A stretch of 31,597 bases of DNA from contig JBCCEJ010000067.1 of assembly GCA_039030335.1 (NCBI GenBank), positions 1-31,597 of the forward strand, read 5' to 3'. The position numbers and the translations under genes are program-made. This DNA is from JBCCEJ01 sp039030335. GTDB lineage: Bacteria > Pseudomonadota > Gammaproteobacteria > HK1. A model generated the notes under the pieces. It did not search any database, was not told the origin of the DNA, and worked only from the letters and a program-made list of their open reading frames with translations. How positions within the stretch are numbered: position 1 is the first letter of the stretch; every line of letters begins with the position of its first letter. Shown here piece by piece: positions 14,494-22,647 of this stretch.

Positions 14494-15912
14494 ATGACGT
14501 CAACACCACTGTGGCAGTTGAGTGCGGTCGAACAGGCTGAGGGGATCCGCGCCGGCACCTTCAGTGCAACGGAGGCCGTCGAGGCAGCCATCGCCCGGTT
14601 GGACGAAGTGAATCCGACGCTGAACGCCGTAACGATGGATCTGCGTGAGTCAGCGATGGAAGCGGCCGCCGCAGCAGACCAGCGGCGCGCGGATGGCGAC
14701 CAGACGCTCGGCCCGCTGCACGGCGTGCCGGTGACCATCAAGGAGAACATCGACCAGGAAGGTCTCGCGAACACTAACGGGCTGCCGGCGCTCGCTGATC
14801 AAATCGCGCCCGCCGATTCGCCGGTCGCCGCCAATCTGCGCAAAGCAGGCGCCATCGTTATCGGACGCACGAATACGCCGGAATTCAGCTACCGCTGGTT
14901 CACCGACAATCCACTGCGCGGGCGTACCCTTAATCCATGGGACGCGAACGTCACGCCGGGCGGCTCCTCGGGGGGCGCAGCCTCAGCCGTCGCCACCGGG
15001 GTGGGAGCCATTGCGCACGGCAACGATCTGGGCGGCTCGCTCCGCTATCCGGCCTACGCGTGCGGCGTGGCGACCATCAAACCGGGGCTGGGACGCATTG
15101 CCGCCTACAACCCGTCGTCGGTCGAAGAACGGCCGCCGACACTGCAGTTGATGAGCGTGCAAGGTCCGATCGCCCGCGAGATGCGCGACGTGCGACTCGC
15201 TTTCGAAGTCATGGCAGCCGCCGATCCGCGCGATCCGTGGTGGGTGCCGGCACCGCTGCGCGGGCCGGAACTTGCGGGCCCCATACGCGTCGCGATGACC
15301 CATGGGCCGCACGATCAGCCGATCGATCCCGGCGTCGCAACGGCCATCCAGCAGGCCGCAGATCACTTGAGCAACGCGGGTTTTGCGGTCGAAGCGGTAG
15401 ACCCGCCGCACATCGAAGAGGCGGCCGAACGCTGGCGGCAACTCATCGGGGCCGACACCCGGGAGATGATGATGCCGGCGATCCGCGAATACGGCTCGGA
15501 ACGGCTGAACGAACTGGCCGGCGTGTTTGGCGAGCTGAGTGATGCGTACGACCTCGCGACCTACATGCGGCTCAGCGCCGACCGCACGCGGCTCTGGCGC
15601 GAGTGGGCCGAGTTCATGCAGGACTATCCGCTGGTGCTGGCGCCGGTTTCACAGGTGCCGCCATTTCCGCAGGGCGCCGATGAGCAAGGGGCGCTCGCGT
15701 ATCGCGAACTGGTTGCGCAGCAGGCCATGCTCTACGTCATCAACCTGTTGGGTTTGCCGTCTGCCGCGGTGCCCACGGGGCTGCACGAAAATGTGCCGAT
15801 GGGCGTCCAGCTGATCGGGCCACGGTTTCGTGAAGACCTCTGCATGGATGCGGCGGAGCGCATCGAGGACGCCGTTGGCGTGCTCGCGCGCGAGCTCTGG
15901 AGCCGGAATTGA
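14494..15912 (+). CDS. Amidase-signature family amidase
   Basis: This 472-residue amidase-signature hydrolase cleaves a C-N amide bond with a Ser-cisSer-Lys triad. The triad is visible: Lys83 in VTIKENID, Ser158 in GGSSGGAASAVA and the nucleophile Ser182 in LGGSLRYPAYACG, with the usual 24-residue spacing between the serines. The C-terminal part carries NLLGLPSAAVPTG and PMGVQLIGPRFRED, the standard closing blocks. ATG at 14494 has AGGAG 7 nt upstream. It overlaps the slyX start, so the two are coupled. The triad, length and lack of GatB/GatC neighbours argue for a catabolic amidase rather than GatA. Substrate unknown. Confidence 0.9.
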   Translation: MTSTPLWQLSAVEQAEGIRAGTFSATEAVEAAIARLDEVNPTLNAVTMDLRESAMEAAAAADQRRADGDQTLGPLHGVPVTIKENIDQEGLANTNGLPALADQIAPADSPVAANLRKAGAIVIGRTNTPEFSYRWFTDNPLRGRTLNPWDANVTPGGSSGGAASAVATGVGAIAHGNDLGGSLRYPAYACGVATIKPGLGRIAAYNPSSVEERPPTLQLMSVQGPIAREMRDVRLAFEVMAAADPRDPWWVPAPLRGPELAGPIRVAMTHGPHDQPIDPGVATAIQQAADHLSNAGFAVEAVDPPHIEEAAERWRQLIGADTREMMMPAIREYGSERLNELAGVFGELSDAYDLATYMRLSADRTRLWREWAEFMQDYPLVLAPVSQVPPFPQGADEQGALAYRELVAQQAMLYVINLLGLPSAAVPTGLHENVPMGVQLIGPRFREDLCMDAAERIEDAVGVLARELWSRN

Positions 15913-16133
15913 GCGACGTCGCCCCGAGCCCTGACACGCGACTCGAAGCCATCGAGAGCAAGCTCGCGTTTCAGGAGCATACGATCGCGCAGTTGGACGA
16001 CGTGGTCACGGCGCTGCGCAAGGAGGTCGACCAACTGCGCGACGTGCAGCGCGTGCTGCTGGAACGGCTCCGGGAAATGGGCGACGCCGACGCGCCCAGC
16101 AATACGGCCGAAGAGCGGCCACCCCACTACTGA
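15909..16133 (+). CDS. slyX: SlyX family protein
   Basis: This 74-residue protein has the SlyX pattern: a short polar lead, then a coiled-coil ending in Pro-Pro-His-Tyr. The core is RLEAIESKLAFQEHTIAQLDDVV, where LESKLAFQExTIxxLN is the family hallmark, and the tail PPHY is diagnostic. Its function is unknown; it is probably a small oligomeric coiled-coil. The TTG at 15909 overlaps the amidase stop (TTGA) and has GGAG 6 nt upstream. Confidence 0.9.
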   Translation: MSDVAPSPDTRLEAIESKLAFQEHTIAQLDDVVTALRKEVDQLRDVQRVLLERLREMGDADAPSNTAEERPPHY

Positions 16134-16341
16134 TCTCGCCCGAACCGGCGCACCGGGACGCACGGCAACCGTGCTCTCCGGCCGTGGATTGACCCGGCGG
16201 ACCGTCGGGACGCAGGCGGGGTTTGGTGAGGCCTGCATCGACTCCATATGTGGCCGTAGCCGGCGGCTCCCGGATGACATCCAAGGTGTGTCCGCGGTAC
16301 CGCCTGCCGGGCCACTGTCAACGACCTTGGAGCAATGCTAT

Positions 16342-16830
16342 TTGAATCATCTGCAAATGCTGACCCGCTACAAAACCTGGGCCGACACGTTGCTGTACGA
16401 CGCCGTGGCAAAACTCACGCCGGATGAGCTGACGATGCCCCGCCCCATCGTGTTCGGGAGCATTCTGCGCACGCTGCATCACACCTACGCGATGGAATGC
16501 GTCTGGAAAGCACACCTGCTCGGGCGCTCGCACGAGCTCGAGACGCGCAACCCGCAGGACTGTCCGCCGCTCGTGGAGCTGGCGTCGGCGCAGGTCGAAA
16601 TGAACGCCTGGTACGCGGGCTATGTCGACGCGCTGCCAGCCGCGCAGCACGGCGAAGAAGTGCGGTTTACCTTCATCGGTGGCGGCGACGGAGCGATGAC
16701 CCGAGAAGCCATCTTGCTACATGTCGTGAATCACGCGACCTACCACCGCGGACATATCGGCGACATGATGTACGACTGTTCGGTAACGCCACCGACAACC
16801 GATCTGCCCGTCTATCTGACCCAGGCTTAG
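16342..16830 (+). CDS. DinB-family four-helix metal-binding protein
   Basis: This 162-residue DinB/YfiT-like protein has a first helix MLTRYKTWADTLLYDAV and the family sequence FGSILRTLHHTYAMECVWKAHLLG, containing the first metal His (about 46-47). The second metal pair lies in HVVNHATYHRGHIGDMM (His131 and His135). These three histidines bind Zn or Ni in DinB-fold thiol-dependent transferases and damage-inducible proteins. TTG at 16342 is preferred because GGAG lies 9 nt upstream and NHLQMLTRY matches usual N-termini. The frame stays open further upstream without homology. The role is unknown, but S-transfer with a low-molecular-weight thiol is the usual theme. Confidence 0.8.
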   Translation: MNHLQMLTRYKTWADTLLYDAVAKLTPDELTMPRPIVFGSILRTLHHTYAMECVWKAHLLGRSHELETRNPQDCPPLVELASAQVEMNAWYAGYVDALPAAQHGEEVRFTFIGGGDGAMTREAILLHVVNHATYHRGHIGDMMYDCSVTPPTTDLPVYLTQA

Positions 16831-16865
16831 GGTCAGACGCGCTGCCGCGGGAGTGCGGACCGTGC

Positions 16866-17942
16866 TCAGGGCTCCAGCGGTGCGACCAGTTTCTGCCCTT
16901 CGACCCTGACGCCGCCGCGTTGCTTCGGATCGGCACTGCCCCAACGCTGCGCGTAGTAATCCGGCAGCGGCCGGCCGTCTCCGGCGCACAGCCAAAGGCG
17001 CAGCAGGTGGCGGCGCAGCTCGGGTTCGGGAAAGTCCTCGAAGCCGGTGCGGTCGTGCAGGATCTGTGGATTGTGCAGCAGTTGGATGTCGCCGGGCTCG
17101 AAGGCCATCGACAGGTGGATACCGGGCTCGTCAACGATTTCGTCGATCAGATCGAGCAATGCGACCTGCTCGTCGGTCAACGCCGGCACATCGTCAAACC
17201 GGCGTGCCGATTCGATATAGCGGCGCACGTGGTGCGTCGACAGGTTCCCGCCGTACCAGCTGGCGATGGGCATGTAGTACCAGGGCGGCTGTCCGGGCGG
17301 GACTTCGGAACGGCGGTCGAAGTAATTCGGCTGGAACAGCGTTTCGACCAGTTCCGGCGCGCGCGCCAGGACTTCGTTGTAAAGCGTGACCGAACTCACG
17401 ATGGTGCTGAGCCCACCGCTCTTGGCTTTGCGCCAGCACATCAGTGCGACGATGTCACACGAGTCCGAGTGATAGTACTGCCGCGCATTGGTCTGATAGA
17501 TGCGCGCCGTCGGATCGTTCTCATCGCGCCCAATATCGGTGACGTGCCCGAGCAGATGCCCCATCGCGTTTTGCGACACCGGCACGCCGAGATGCTGGCC
17601 GATGCCCCAGTAAGCCATGGCGGCCTCTTCAAACGTGTAGTTTTCAACCGGGATACCGCGCAGCAGCGCAAAGCCGCGGCCCTTCAATACGTCGCTGCGG
17701 ATCCGGGCCAGCGGCTCCGCCAGCGCGCCCAGCGGGAACTCCGCTGGGCCAATATCGATAATCTCCCGGCCGGCTGCCTGACACTGGTCAACCGCGTCAC
17801 GCAGCGCCTGTTTCTCCGCGGTGGAGAACTCGTACATCCAGCTGGTGTCGGCCGTGAGGTCGGATCCGCGCCACGCTTCCGGCCCTTCCAACGGGCCGTC
17901 GGGAATGGCGTTTTCAATGCTGGGCTTGAGTTGTGCGGACAT
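16866..17942 (-). CDS. TauD/TfdA-family Fe(II)/2-oxoglutarate dioxygenase
   Basis: This 358-residue protein belongs to the TauD/TfdA family, which oxidises a substrate with Fe(II), oxygen and 2-oxoglutarate. The iron ligands appear as YYHSDSCD (His158, Asp160) and ILHDRTGFED (His296). Arg298 and the RRHLLRLWL block (about 310-318) supply the 2-oxoglutarate-binding arginine. The N-terminal region (about 65-110) has the typical PLGALAEPLARIRSDVLKGRGFALLRG. ATG at 17940-17942 is my start; GTG at 17976-17978 is possible, and neither has a strong ribosome binding site. The 3' end converges with the DinB-family gene. The substrate cannot be assigned; larger family members often hydroxylate secondary metabolites. 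Confidence 0.88.
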   Translation of the reverse strand: MSAQLKPSIENAIPDGPLEGPEAWRGSDLTADTSWMYEFSTAEKQALRDAVDQCQAAGREIIDIGPAEFPLGALAEPLARIRSDVLKGRGFALLRGIPVENYTFEEAAMAYWGIGQHLGVPVSQNAMGHLLGHVTDIGRDENDPTARIYQTNARQYYHSDSCDIVALMCWRKAKSGGLSTIVSSVTLYNEVLARAPELVETLFQPNYFDRRSEVPPGQPPWYYMPIASWYGGNLSTHHVRRYIESARRFDDVPALTDEQVALLDLIDEIVDEPGIHLSMAFEPGDIQLLHNPQILHDRTGFEDFPEPELRRHLLRLWLCAGDGRPLPDYYAQRWGSADPKQRGGVRVEGQKLVAPLEP

Positions 17943-18154
17943 GGTGGGGAGTTCCGAGAGCAACGGGAGAGCACTCACCAGCTTACATCAAACACTTGCG
18001 TACGACGGCCGGTCGAGATGCATCGGCCAGACCAAAGGGATATGTGAGCCCCATTCCGTGACATACGGAGAATTCACCTGTCATAGATAGATACTGTCAC
18101 TCCGGGTAGTTGGACGAGACGGGTCCGCGCTGCCCGGAAAACGAGAGAAATGCC
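17943..18154. other. Divergent intergenic region
   Basis: About 210 bp separate the TauD-family gene from the secreted-protein gene. It contains a locally AT-rich tract around 18080-18100 (TAGATAGATAC) that could hold a -10 box, but no convincing -35 partner. No small gene with a ribosome binding site is visible. Confidence 0.3.
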
Positions 18155-18655
18155 ATGTTCAATCTGTACAGAGCGGGTCTGTACGCGGCAGCCTGCTGCA
18201 TGTGGTTCGCCAGCACCCAGGTCAGTGCCGGAGACGCCGCTGGCCCGCATCTCAGCGATACGTTGCAGCCATCGCCGGACCTGAGTCCACGCGAAGTTGT
18301 CGCCATCCAGCTCGAGGCGCTGCGCCACAATCCGGCTGACGATAAGGGCATCGAAGTCGTCTATCGCTTCGCAGCGCCGTCTAACCGCGCAAACACGGGG
18401 CCATTGTCTCGCTTTACGCGCATGATCAAGAACGGGCCTTACGCGCTGATGCTGAACTTCGACTCGGTCCTCTACGATAGAACTGTCATCAAGGGCGAAC
18501 GCGCCCGGCTGCGCGTCGTGGTGACTTCGGCCGAGCGCAAGTTCGGCTATACGTTTATCCTAGGCCGGCAGACCAGCGCGCCCTACGAGGGCTGCTGGAT
18601 GACCGAAATGGTCAGCGTCGTGCCGTTGGGCGGCCAGCTGGCACTAGCTCACTAA
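18155..18655 (+). CDS. Small exported protein, DUF4864-like
   Basis: This 166-residue protein starts with a signal peptide (MFNLYRAGLYAAACCMWFAS, probable cut near QVSAGDA). It then shows LSPREVVAIQLEALRHN, VYRFAAPSNRANTGPLSRFTRMIKN and a later beta-rich stretch ending GCWMTEMVSVVPLGG. The pattern of an N-terminal helix with Q-x-x-A, then FAxP, then FxxM resembles DUF4864/NTF2-like domains, though I cannot confirm it. ATG at 18155 is chosen because the signal peptide begins there; GAGAGAAA lies upstream. Its function is unknown, probably periplasmic. It is followed after 72 bp by the sulfotransferase-like gene. Confidence 0.65.
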   Translation: MFNLYRAGLYAAACCMWFASTQVSAGDAAGPHLSDTLQPSPDLSPREVVAIQLEALRHNPADDKGIEVVYRFAAPSNRANTGPLSRFTRMIKNGPYALMLNFDSVLYDRTVIKGERARLRVVVTSAERKFGYTFILGRQTSAPYEGCWMTEMVSVVPLGGQLALAH

Positions 18656-18727
18656 CGCGTCCGGACCGCGCGGGCCGCCGAAGCGGCGCCAGGCGGCTGG
18701 CGCCTTGCGTACGGGCGGTATCCGCGT

Positions 18728-19390
18728 ATGTCTCTGAAGCTGATCGGCGCCGGCTTTGGCCGTACCGGTACCCTGTCGATGAAGCTGGCCCTGGAGCAGC
18801 TCGGTCTGGGGCCCTGTTACCACATGGCCGAAGTGCTGAAGAACCCGAGCCACGACCGCCACTGGCTCGCGGCCACGCGCGGCGAATCGATCGATTGGTC
18901 CGACATATTCGCGTCCTTCCAGGCAACCGTCGACTGGCCCGCCGCCTACTTCTGGCGTGAACTCCTGGACGTCTACCCGGATGCCAAGGTGCTGCTGAAC
19001 GTCCGCGAGGAGACGTCGTGGTACAAGAGCATCAGCAATACGATTCTGAAGGTACTGCCCGCACCGCCGTCCGAGCACTCTAAGGCAACGGAAGAGCACC
19101 GGCAGATGACGCGCGAGCTCATTTTGGAGCGCACCTTTGACGACCGGTATACGGACGAGGACCATGTCCGATCCGTATTCCGCCAGCACAACGCCGCGGT
19201 CATCGATGCCGTAGCGCCAGAGCGGCTGCTCGTATATCAGTCGGGAGATGGCTGGGAGCCCCTGTGTGCGTTTCTCGGCGTCGACGTCCCGGATGCGCCC
19301 TATCCCAAGACCAACTCGACCGAGCAGTTTCTGGATCGGCGCACTTGGCGATCGGACACCGACGCTAGCACCGGGCCGAGCGGGAACTGA
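18728..19390 (+). CDS. Sulfotransferase-family protein
   Basis: This 220-residue protein begins LIGAGFGRTGTLSMKLALEQLG, a P-loop-like PAPS-binding motif. Next comes YHMAEVLKNPSHDRHW, then AYFWRELLDVYPDAKVLLNVREETSWYKSI, which carries the second PAPS-binding Arg/Ser segment. This is the pattern of a broad sulfotransferase-like family often found in bacteria and fungi. Whether it transfers sulfate has not been shown for most members. ATG at 18728 fits the conserved start. The MFS gene follows after 10 nt, suggesting an operon. Confidence 0.8.
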   Translation: MSLKLIGAGFGRTGTLSMKLALEQLGLGPCYHMAEVLKNPSHDRHWLAATRGESIDWSDIFASFQATVDWPAAYFWRELLDVYPDAKVLLNVREETSWYKSISNTILKVLPAPPSEHSKATEEHRQMTRELILERTFDDRYTDEDHVRSVFRQHNAAVIDAVAPERLLVYQSGDGWEPLCAFLGVDVPDAPYPKTNSTEQFLDRRTWRSDTDASTGPSGN

Positions 19391-19400
19391 GGCCTGGGTC

Positions 19401-20609
19401 ATGAGTGCGGTTTCGGAAGCACCCGCTGAGGAGCGCGACAACAGCAGCGCCGTTGCCCTCTATTCGAACGTTGGCCATCTGTTGACGCACATGGTCACGA
19501 TTCTCTATGCAACCGCCGTACTGCACCTCCCAACCGTATTCGAGCTGCCCTACGGCGAGATGCTCGGCCTTTCGAGCCTCGGGCTCGTGCTGTATGGCAT
19601 CGCAGCGTTGCCGGCCGGCTGGCTGGGCGATCGCTGGAGTCAGGTTGGCATGATGGTCGTGTTCTTCGTCGGTATCGGCATTGGATCGGTGGTCACCGGG
19701 CTTGCCGACGGCAAGGTCGGGCTGTTCATCGGCCTGACGCTGCTCGGACTGTTCGCCGCGATCTATCACCCGGTCGGTATCGCATGGCTTGTAGCGACGG
19801 CCAGGCGCCGCGGAATCACGCTCGGAATCAACGGCGTGTTCGGCGGCACCGGCAGCGCGCTGGCCCCGCCATTTGTCGGCTTGATGATCGATTATTTCTC
19901 GTGGCGCGAAGCATTCGTCATTCCCGGTGTCTTCAGCATCATCGCCGGCGTCTGGCTATGGTATGCATGGAAACGCGGCGATGTCAGTGATGCCCGCGTC
20001 GATCGCACCCAGACGCCGGCTGCAGGCGCCAGCGCGATCAAACGGGCGTTCATCGTGCTGACGCTGACGATGATGTGTAACGGCTTCGTCTACTCGGGCC
20101 TCACCAGCACCATGCCGAAGCTCTTCGAAATCGGACTCGGGCCGTCCATGGCCAGCAGTTACACCGAGATAGGCCTCTACGCGGGTGCCGTGATCGGCTT
20201 CGCCTCGTTCAGCAGCCTGCTCGGCGGCTGGCTGGCCGACCGCATATCGCCGCGGCTCATCTACATCGCACTGTGGGCTGTCCTGACCGTGCCGCTGTTC
20301 TTCGTGACTTCGATGTTTGGTGCCGGGCTCGTGTCGATCGTGGCGGCCGTCCTGATCGTCAATACCGGATTTGCCGCGGCGGAGAACATGCTGGTCGCGG
20401 AGTACACGCCGTTCGAGTGGCGCGCGCTCGCCTACGGCGCAAAGTTCGTGCTGGCGCTCGGCGTTGGCGGCCTCACGGTGCACGTCGCAGGTGTGCTGTT
20501 CGATGCCAACGGCAATTTCGATCTGCTCTACGCATTGTTCGGTATCGCTGCGATCCTCGCGACCATCTGTGCCCTGCTATTGCCGGGCAGGCGCGCGGCC
20601 GCAACCTGA
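19401..20609 (+). CDS. MFS transporter
   Basis: This 402-residue protein has about twelve membrane spans. The opening YSNVGHLLTHMVTILYATAVLHLP and the loop GIAALPAGWLGDRWSQ are typical of MFS carriers; GGWLADRIS after span 8 repeats the motif. AIYHPVGIAWLV and GINGVFGGTGSALAPPFVG are conserved in the fosmidomycin-resistance-like (Fsr-type) branch. ATG at 19401 has GAGG 8 nt upstream and lies 10 nt beyond the sulfotransferase-like stop. The cargo is unknown. It could import or export the substrate of the surrounding acyl-CoA pathway. Confidence 0.85.
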   Translation: MSAVSEAPAEERDNSSAVALYSNVGHLLTHMVTILYATAVLHLPTVFELPYGEMLGLSSLGLVLYGIAALPAGWLGDRWSQVGMMVVFFVGIGIGSVVTGLADGKVGLFIGLTLLGLFAAIYHPVGIAWLVATARRRGITLGINGVFGGTGSALAPPFVGLMIDYFSWREAFVIPGVFSIIAGVWLWYAWKRGDVSDARVDRTQTPAAGASAIKRAFIVLTLTMMCNGFVYSGLTSTMPKLFEIGLGPSMASSYTEIGLYAGAVIGFASFSSLLGGWLADRISPRLIYIALWAVLTVPLFFVTSMFGAGLVSIVAAVLIVNTGFAAAENMLVAEYTPFEWRALAYGAKFVLALGVGGLTVHVAGVLFDANGNFDLLYALFGIAAILATICALLLPGRRAAAT

Positions 20610-20657
20610 GGCAACACCTGGCACGGCGGGAATCCTCTCAAACAGTTGGAGAACAAC

Positions 20658-21434
20658 ATGGGCACTCTGGCGGAACAGACAGCCATCGTCACCGGCGCAG
20701 GTACCGGCATTGGGGCTTGCGCATCACTGCGGCTGGCAGCAGAAGGTGCCCACGTCGTGCTGGTCGGCAGAAGGCGTGAGCCGCTGGAGCAGACCGCTGC
20801 CGGCATTCACGCCGCGGGCGGCAGCGCTACCGTCATGCCATGCGACCTGGAAGACGGCGCTGCAGCTGCCGAACTCGGCGCTGCCGTCGCGCGCGATCGC
20901 GGACGGATCGATCTGCTGGTCAACAATGCCGGGCACAGCTCCAGAGTGCGGTCTGTGCGATACGTCTCCCCTGAGGAGTGGGATTCTGTCTTCAAGGTCA
21001 ACGTGGAAGGGGTCTACCGGCTTACGCAGGCTGTGTTGCCCACGATGCTCGATGCCGGACGCGGTACGGTAGTGACCATCGCTTCGGTTGCCGCGATAAA
21101 CGCGGGCATGCTGGGAGGCGCGTCCTACGGCGCCGCCAAATCGGCCGTGTGGAGTTTCATGCGGAGCATCAACGCGGAGCTGCGCAACGAAGGCATCCGC
21201 GCCTGCACCATTCTCCCGGCCGAAGTCGACACGCCAATCCTGGACAACCGCCCATTGCCACCCGACGCGGCCGCGCGCGCCACGATGATGCAGCCAGAAG
21301 ACGTCGCCGACGCGATCGTTTTTTGCGCGACGATGCCGCAGCGCACGCTGGTCGAACAGATCACGTTGCTGCCGACACACGCTCGCGATGTCAGTGCGGA
21401 TATCGCCGCCGCCCGCGCTCAGCGCAAACCGTGA
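20658..21434 (+). CDS. Short-chain dehydrogenase/reductase
   Basis: This 258-residue classical SDR has the nucleotide motif TGAGTGIG (residues 12-19), NNAG (89-92), a catalytic Ser (about 143) and Tyr157-x-x-x-Lys161 in ASYGAAKS. It oxidises an alcohol or reduces a ketone with NAD(P). Because Arg38-39 follow the second strand (VVLVGRRR), NADP may be preferred; this is inference. ATG at 20658 has GGAG 6 nt upstream. It sits 48 bp after the MFS stop and is probably in the same operon. Its 3' end is followed by a strong hairpin before the converging amidohydrolase gene. Confidence 0.9.
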   Translation: MGTLAEQTAIVTGAGTGIGACASLRLAAEGAHVVLVGRRREPLEQTAAGIHAAGGSATVMPCDLEDGAAAAELGAAVARDRGRIDLLVNNAGHSSRVRSVRYVSPEEWDSVFKVNVEGVYRLTQAVLPTMLDAGRGTVVTIASVAAINAGMLGGASYGAAKSAVWSFMRSINAELRNEGIRACTILPAEVDTPILDNRPLPPDAAARATMMQPEDVADAIVFCATMPQRTLVEQITLLPTHARDVSADIAAARAQRKP

Positions 21435-21438
21435 GCGA

Positions 21439-21475
21439 GGTGGGCGCCGTGTTGGGAAGCGGCACGGCCCTCACC
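21439..21475. terminator. Bidirectional terminator-like hairpin
   Basis: GGTGGGCGCCGTG (21439-21451) pairs with CACGGCCCTCACC (21463-21475), with one G-T wobble and one mismatch, around an 11-nt loop. It fills the 42-bp gap between the SDR stop and the stop of the converging amidohydrolase gene, so it probably separates the two transcripts. Confidence 0.6.
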
Positions 21476-21476
21476 G

Positions 21477-22493
21477 TTAACCCTGAATGCGATAAGCCCG
21501 TGCGGCCGTGCCGTGGAACAGACTGCGTTTTTCATCGGGCGAATAGTTGGCCGCGATGCGCTTGAAGGCGTTCCATAACACGCCGTACCCCGCGCCGCGC
21601 CCGTCCACCGGGTAATTCGACTCGAACATGCAGCGCTCTGGGCCAAACAGATCGATCACCGTATGGATCGGTTCGGCCCAGAGGCTCGCCAATGTTTCGG
21701 AGGTGGGTGGCACCGGCTCCTTGTCCCAGCGAAAGCCCATCATCGGCATGCCGATGCCGCCCACTTTCAAGAAGGTGTTCGGTAAGGCGGCTAGCACCGC
21801 CATCGACTGACGCCAGGCATCCAGCTCAGCGTCGCGACGATCTTTGTAAGGACCAACACCCAGGAACCCGCCCAGGTGGTTGATCACAACGGGCGTATCC
21901 GGGCACGCCGCCAGTGCGTCGGCGAGCGCCGGAAGCTGCGGGTGATAGACCATCGCGTCGTAACTGAACCCGAGTCGCCCGAGCGTGCGCACGCCGTCAA
22001 GAAAGTTGCGATCGTCCATCGCTGCGCTCGGGCGCATCTTGAGTGGCGGGTGATCGCTTTGGGCAGTGATGTAGCGAATGCCGCGAAAGCGCCCGTCACC
22101 CGCCTGCGCATGTGCTGCCAGCACCTCTTCCACGCGTTCACCGAGAGTCAGATCGGCATGGCCGACAATCGCCGCGATCTCGGTATTGTCCGATGCCGCG
22201 CTGGCTTTCGCCCGAGGCACTACAAAGCGCGTCTCGCCTACGGGACGCAAGTGCTCCGGGCCGTCCGTCAGGTATTCGGCGTGGCATTCTATGTAGACCG
22301 ACTGCACGACGTTGTGACCGCTGCCGGTGTCCGTGTGGAAATCACCGAGGCCGTACGGCCACCCGGTGTGCCCCGCGTCCAGCCACAGGTGATGGTGGGG
22401 ATCACAGATCGGTAGCTCCGGCTCCAGGGCCGCTTCCTGAACCTGATTCATCCAGGCCCGCCATTCGGCAAATGTGCGTCTCGGTTCAGCCAT
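21477..22493 (-). CDS. Amidohydrolase-family protein (PDC-hydrolase-like)
   Basis: This 338-residue TIM-barrel metallohydrolase belongs to the amidohydrolase-2 group, which includes 2-pyrone-4,6-dicarboxylate lactonase and L-fuconolactone hydrolase. Visible elements are ICDPHHHLW (His33, His35), MVYHPQLP (His184), VVINHLGGF (His206) and MFESNYPVDG. In the last element the usual barrel-end Asp of SDWP is Asn293, as in some subfamilies that act on lactones. ATG at 22491-22493 has GGAG 5 nt upstream. It is divergent from the thiolase-like gene and may open a lactone or ester in the same pathway. Confidence 0.85.
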   Translation of the reverse strand: MAEPRRTFAEWRAWMNQVQEAALEPELPICDPHHHLWLDAGHTGWPYGLGDFHTDTGSGHNVVQSVYIECHAEYLTDGPEHLRPVGETRFVVPRAKASAASDNTEIAAIVGHADLTLGERVEEVLAAHAQAGDGRFRGIRYITAQSDHPPLKMRPSAAMDDRNFLDGVRTLGRLGFSYDAMVYHPQLPALADALAACPDTPVVINHLGGFLGVGPYKDRRDAELDAWRQSMAVLAALPNTFLKVGGIGMPMMGFRWDKEPVPPTSETLASLWAEPIHTVIDLFGPERCMFESNYPVDGRGAGYGVLWNAFKRIAANYSPDEKRSLFHGTAARAYRIQG

Positions 22494-22647
22494 GTTCGCT
22501 CCGTCTACCCGCCCTGCTCGTGTCGGGATGAATTGTGTCTGTATGTGCGCGTTTCGATCCAGCCGATGCGCGGCATAGGTCCCGGATACTTTGCGTGGCA
22601 AAGGAGGCGCGATAAGGTGCGGTGCACGTTGAATACGAGTAGACCAG
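22494..22647. promoter_or_regulatory. Divergent intergenic region between the amidohydrolase and thiolase-like genes
   Basis: These 154 bp should carry the promoters of both genes. The minus-strand ribosome binding site next to 22493 is clear. On the plus strand, GATAAG at 22611-22616 is only a loose -10 candidate. No inverted repeat typical of a TetR or GntR operator stands out. Confidence 0.3.

Noticed and set aside
16497..18047. A 516-codon plus-strand open frame across the TauD-family gene
   Set aside because: It is the antisense of a clear dioxygenase gene, has no domain or ribosome binding site, and results from high GC content.
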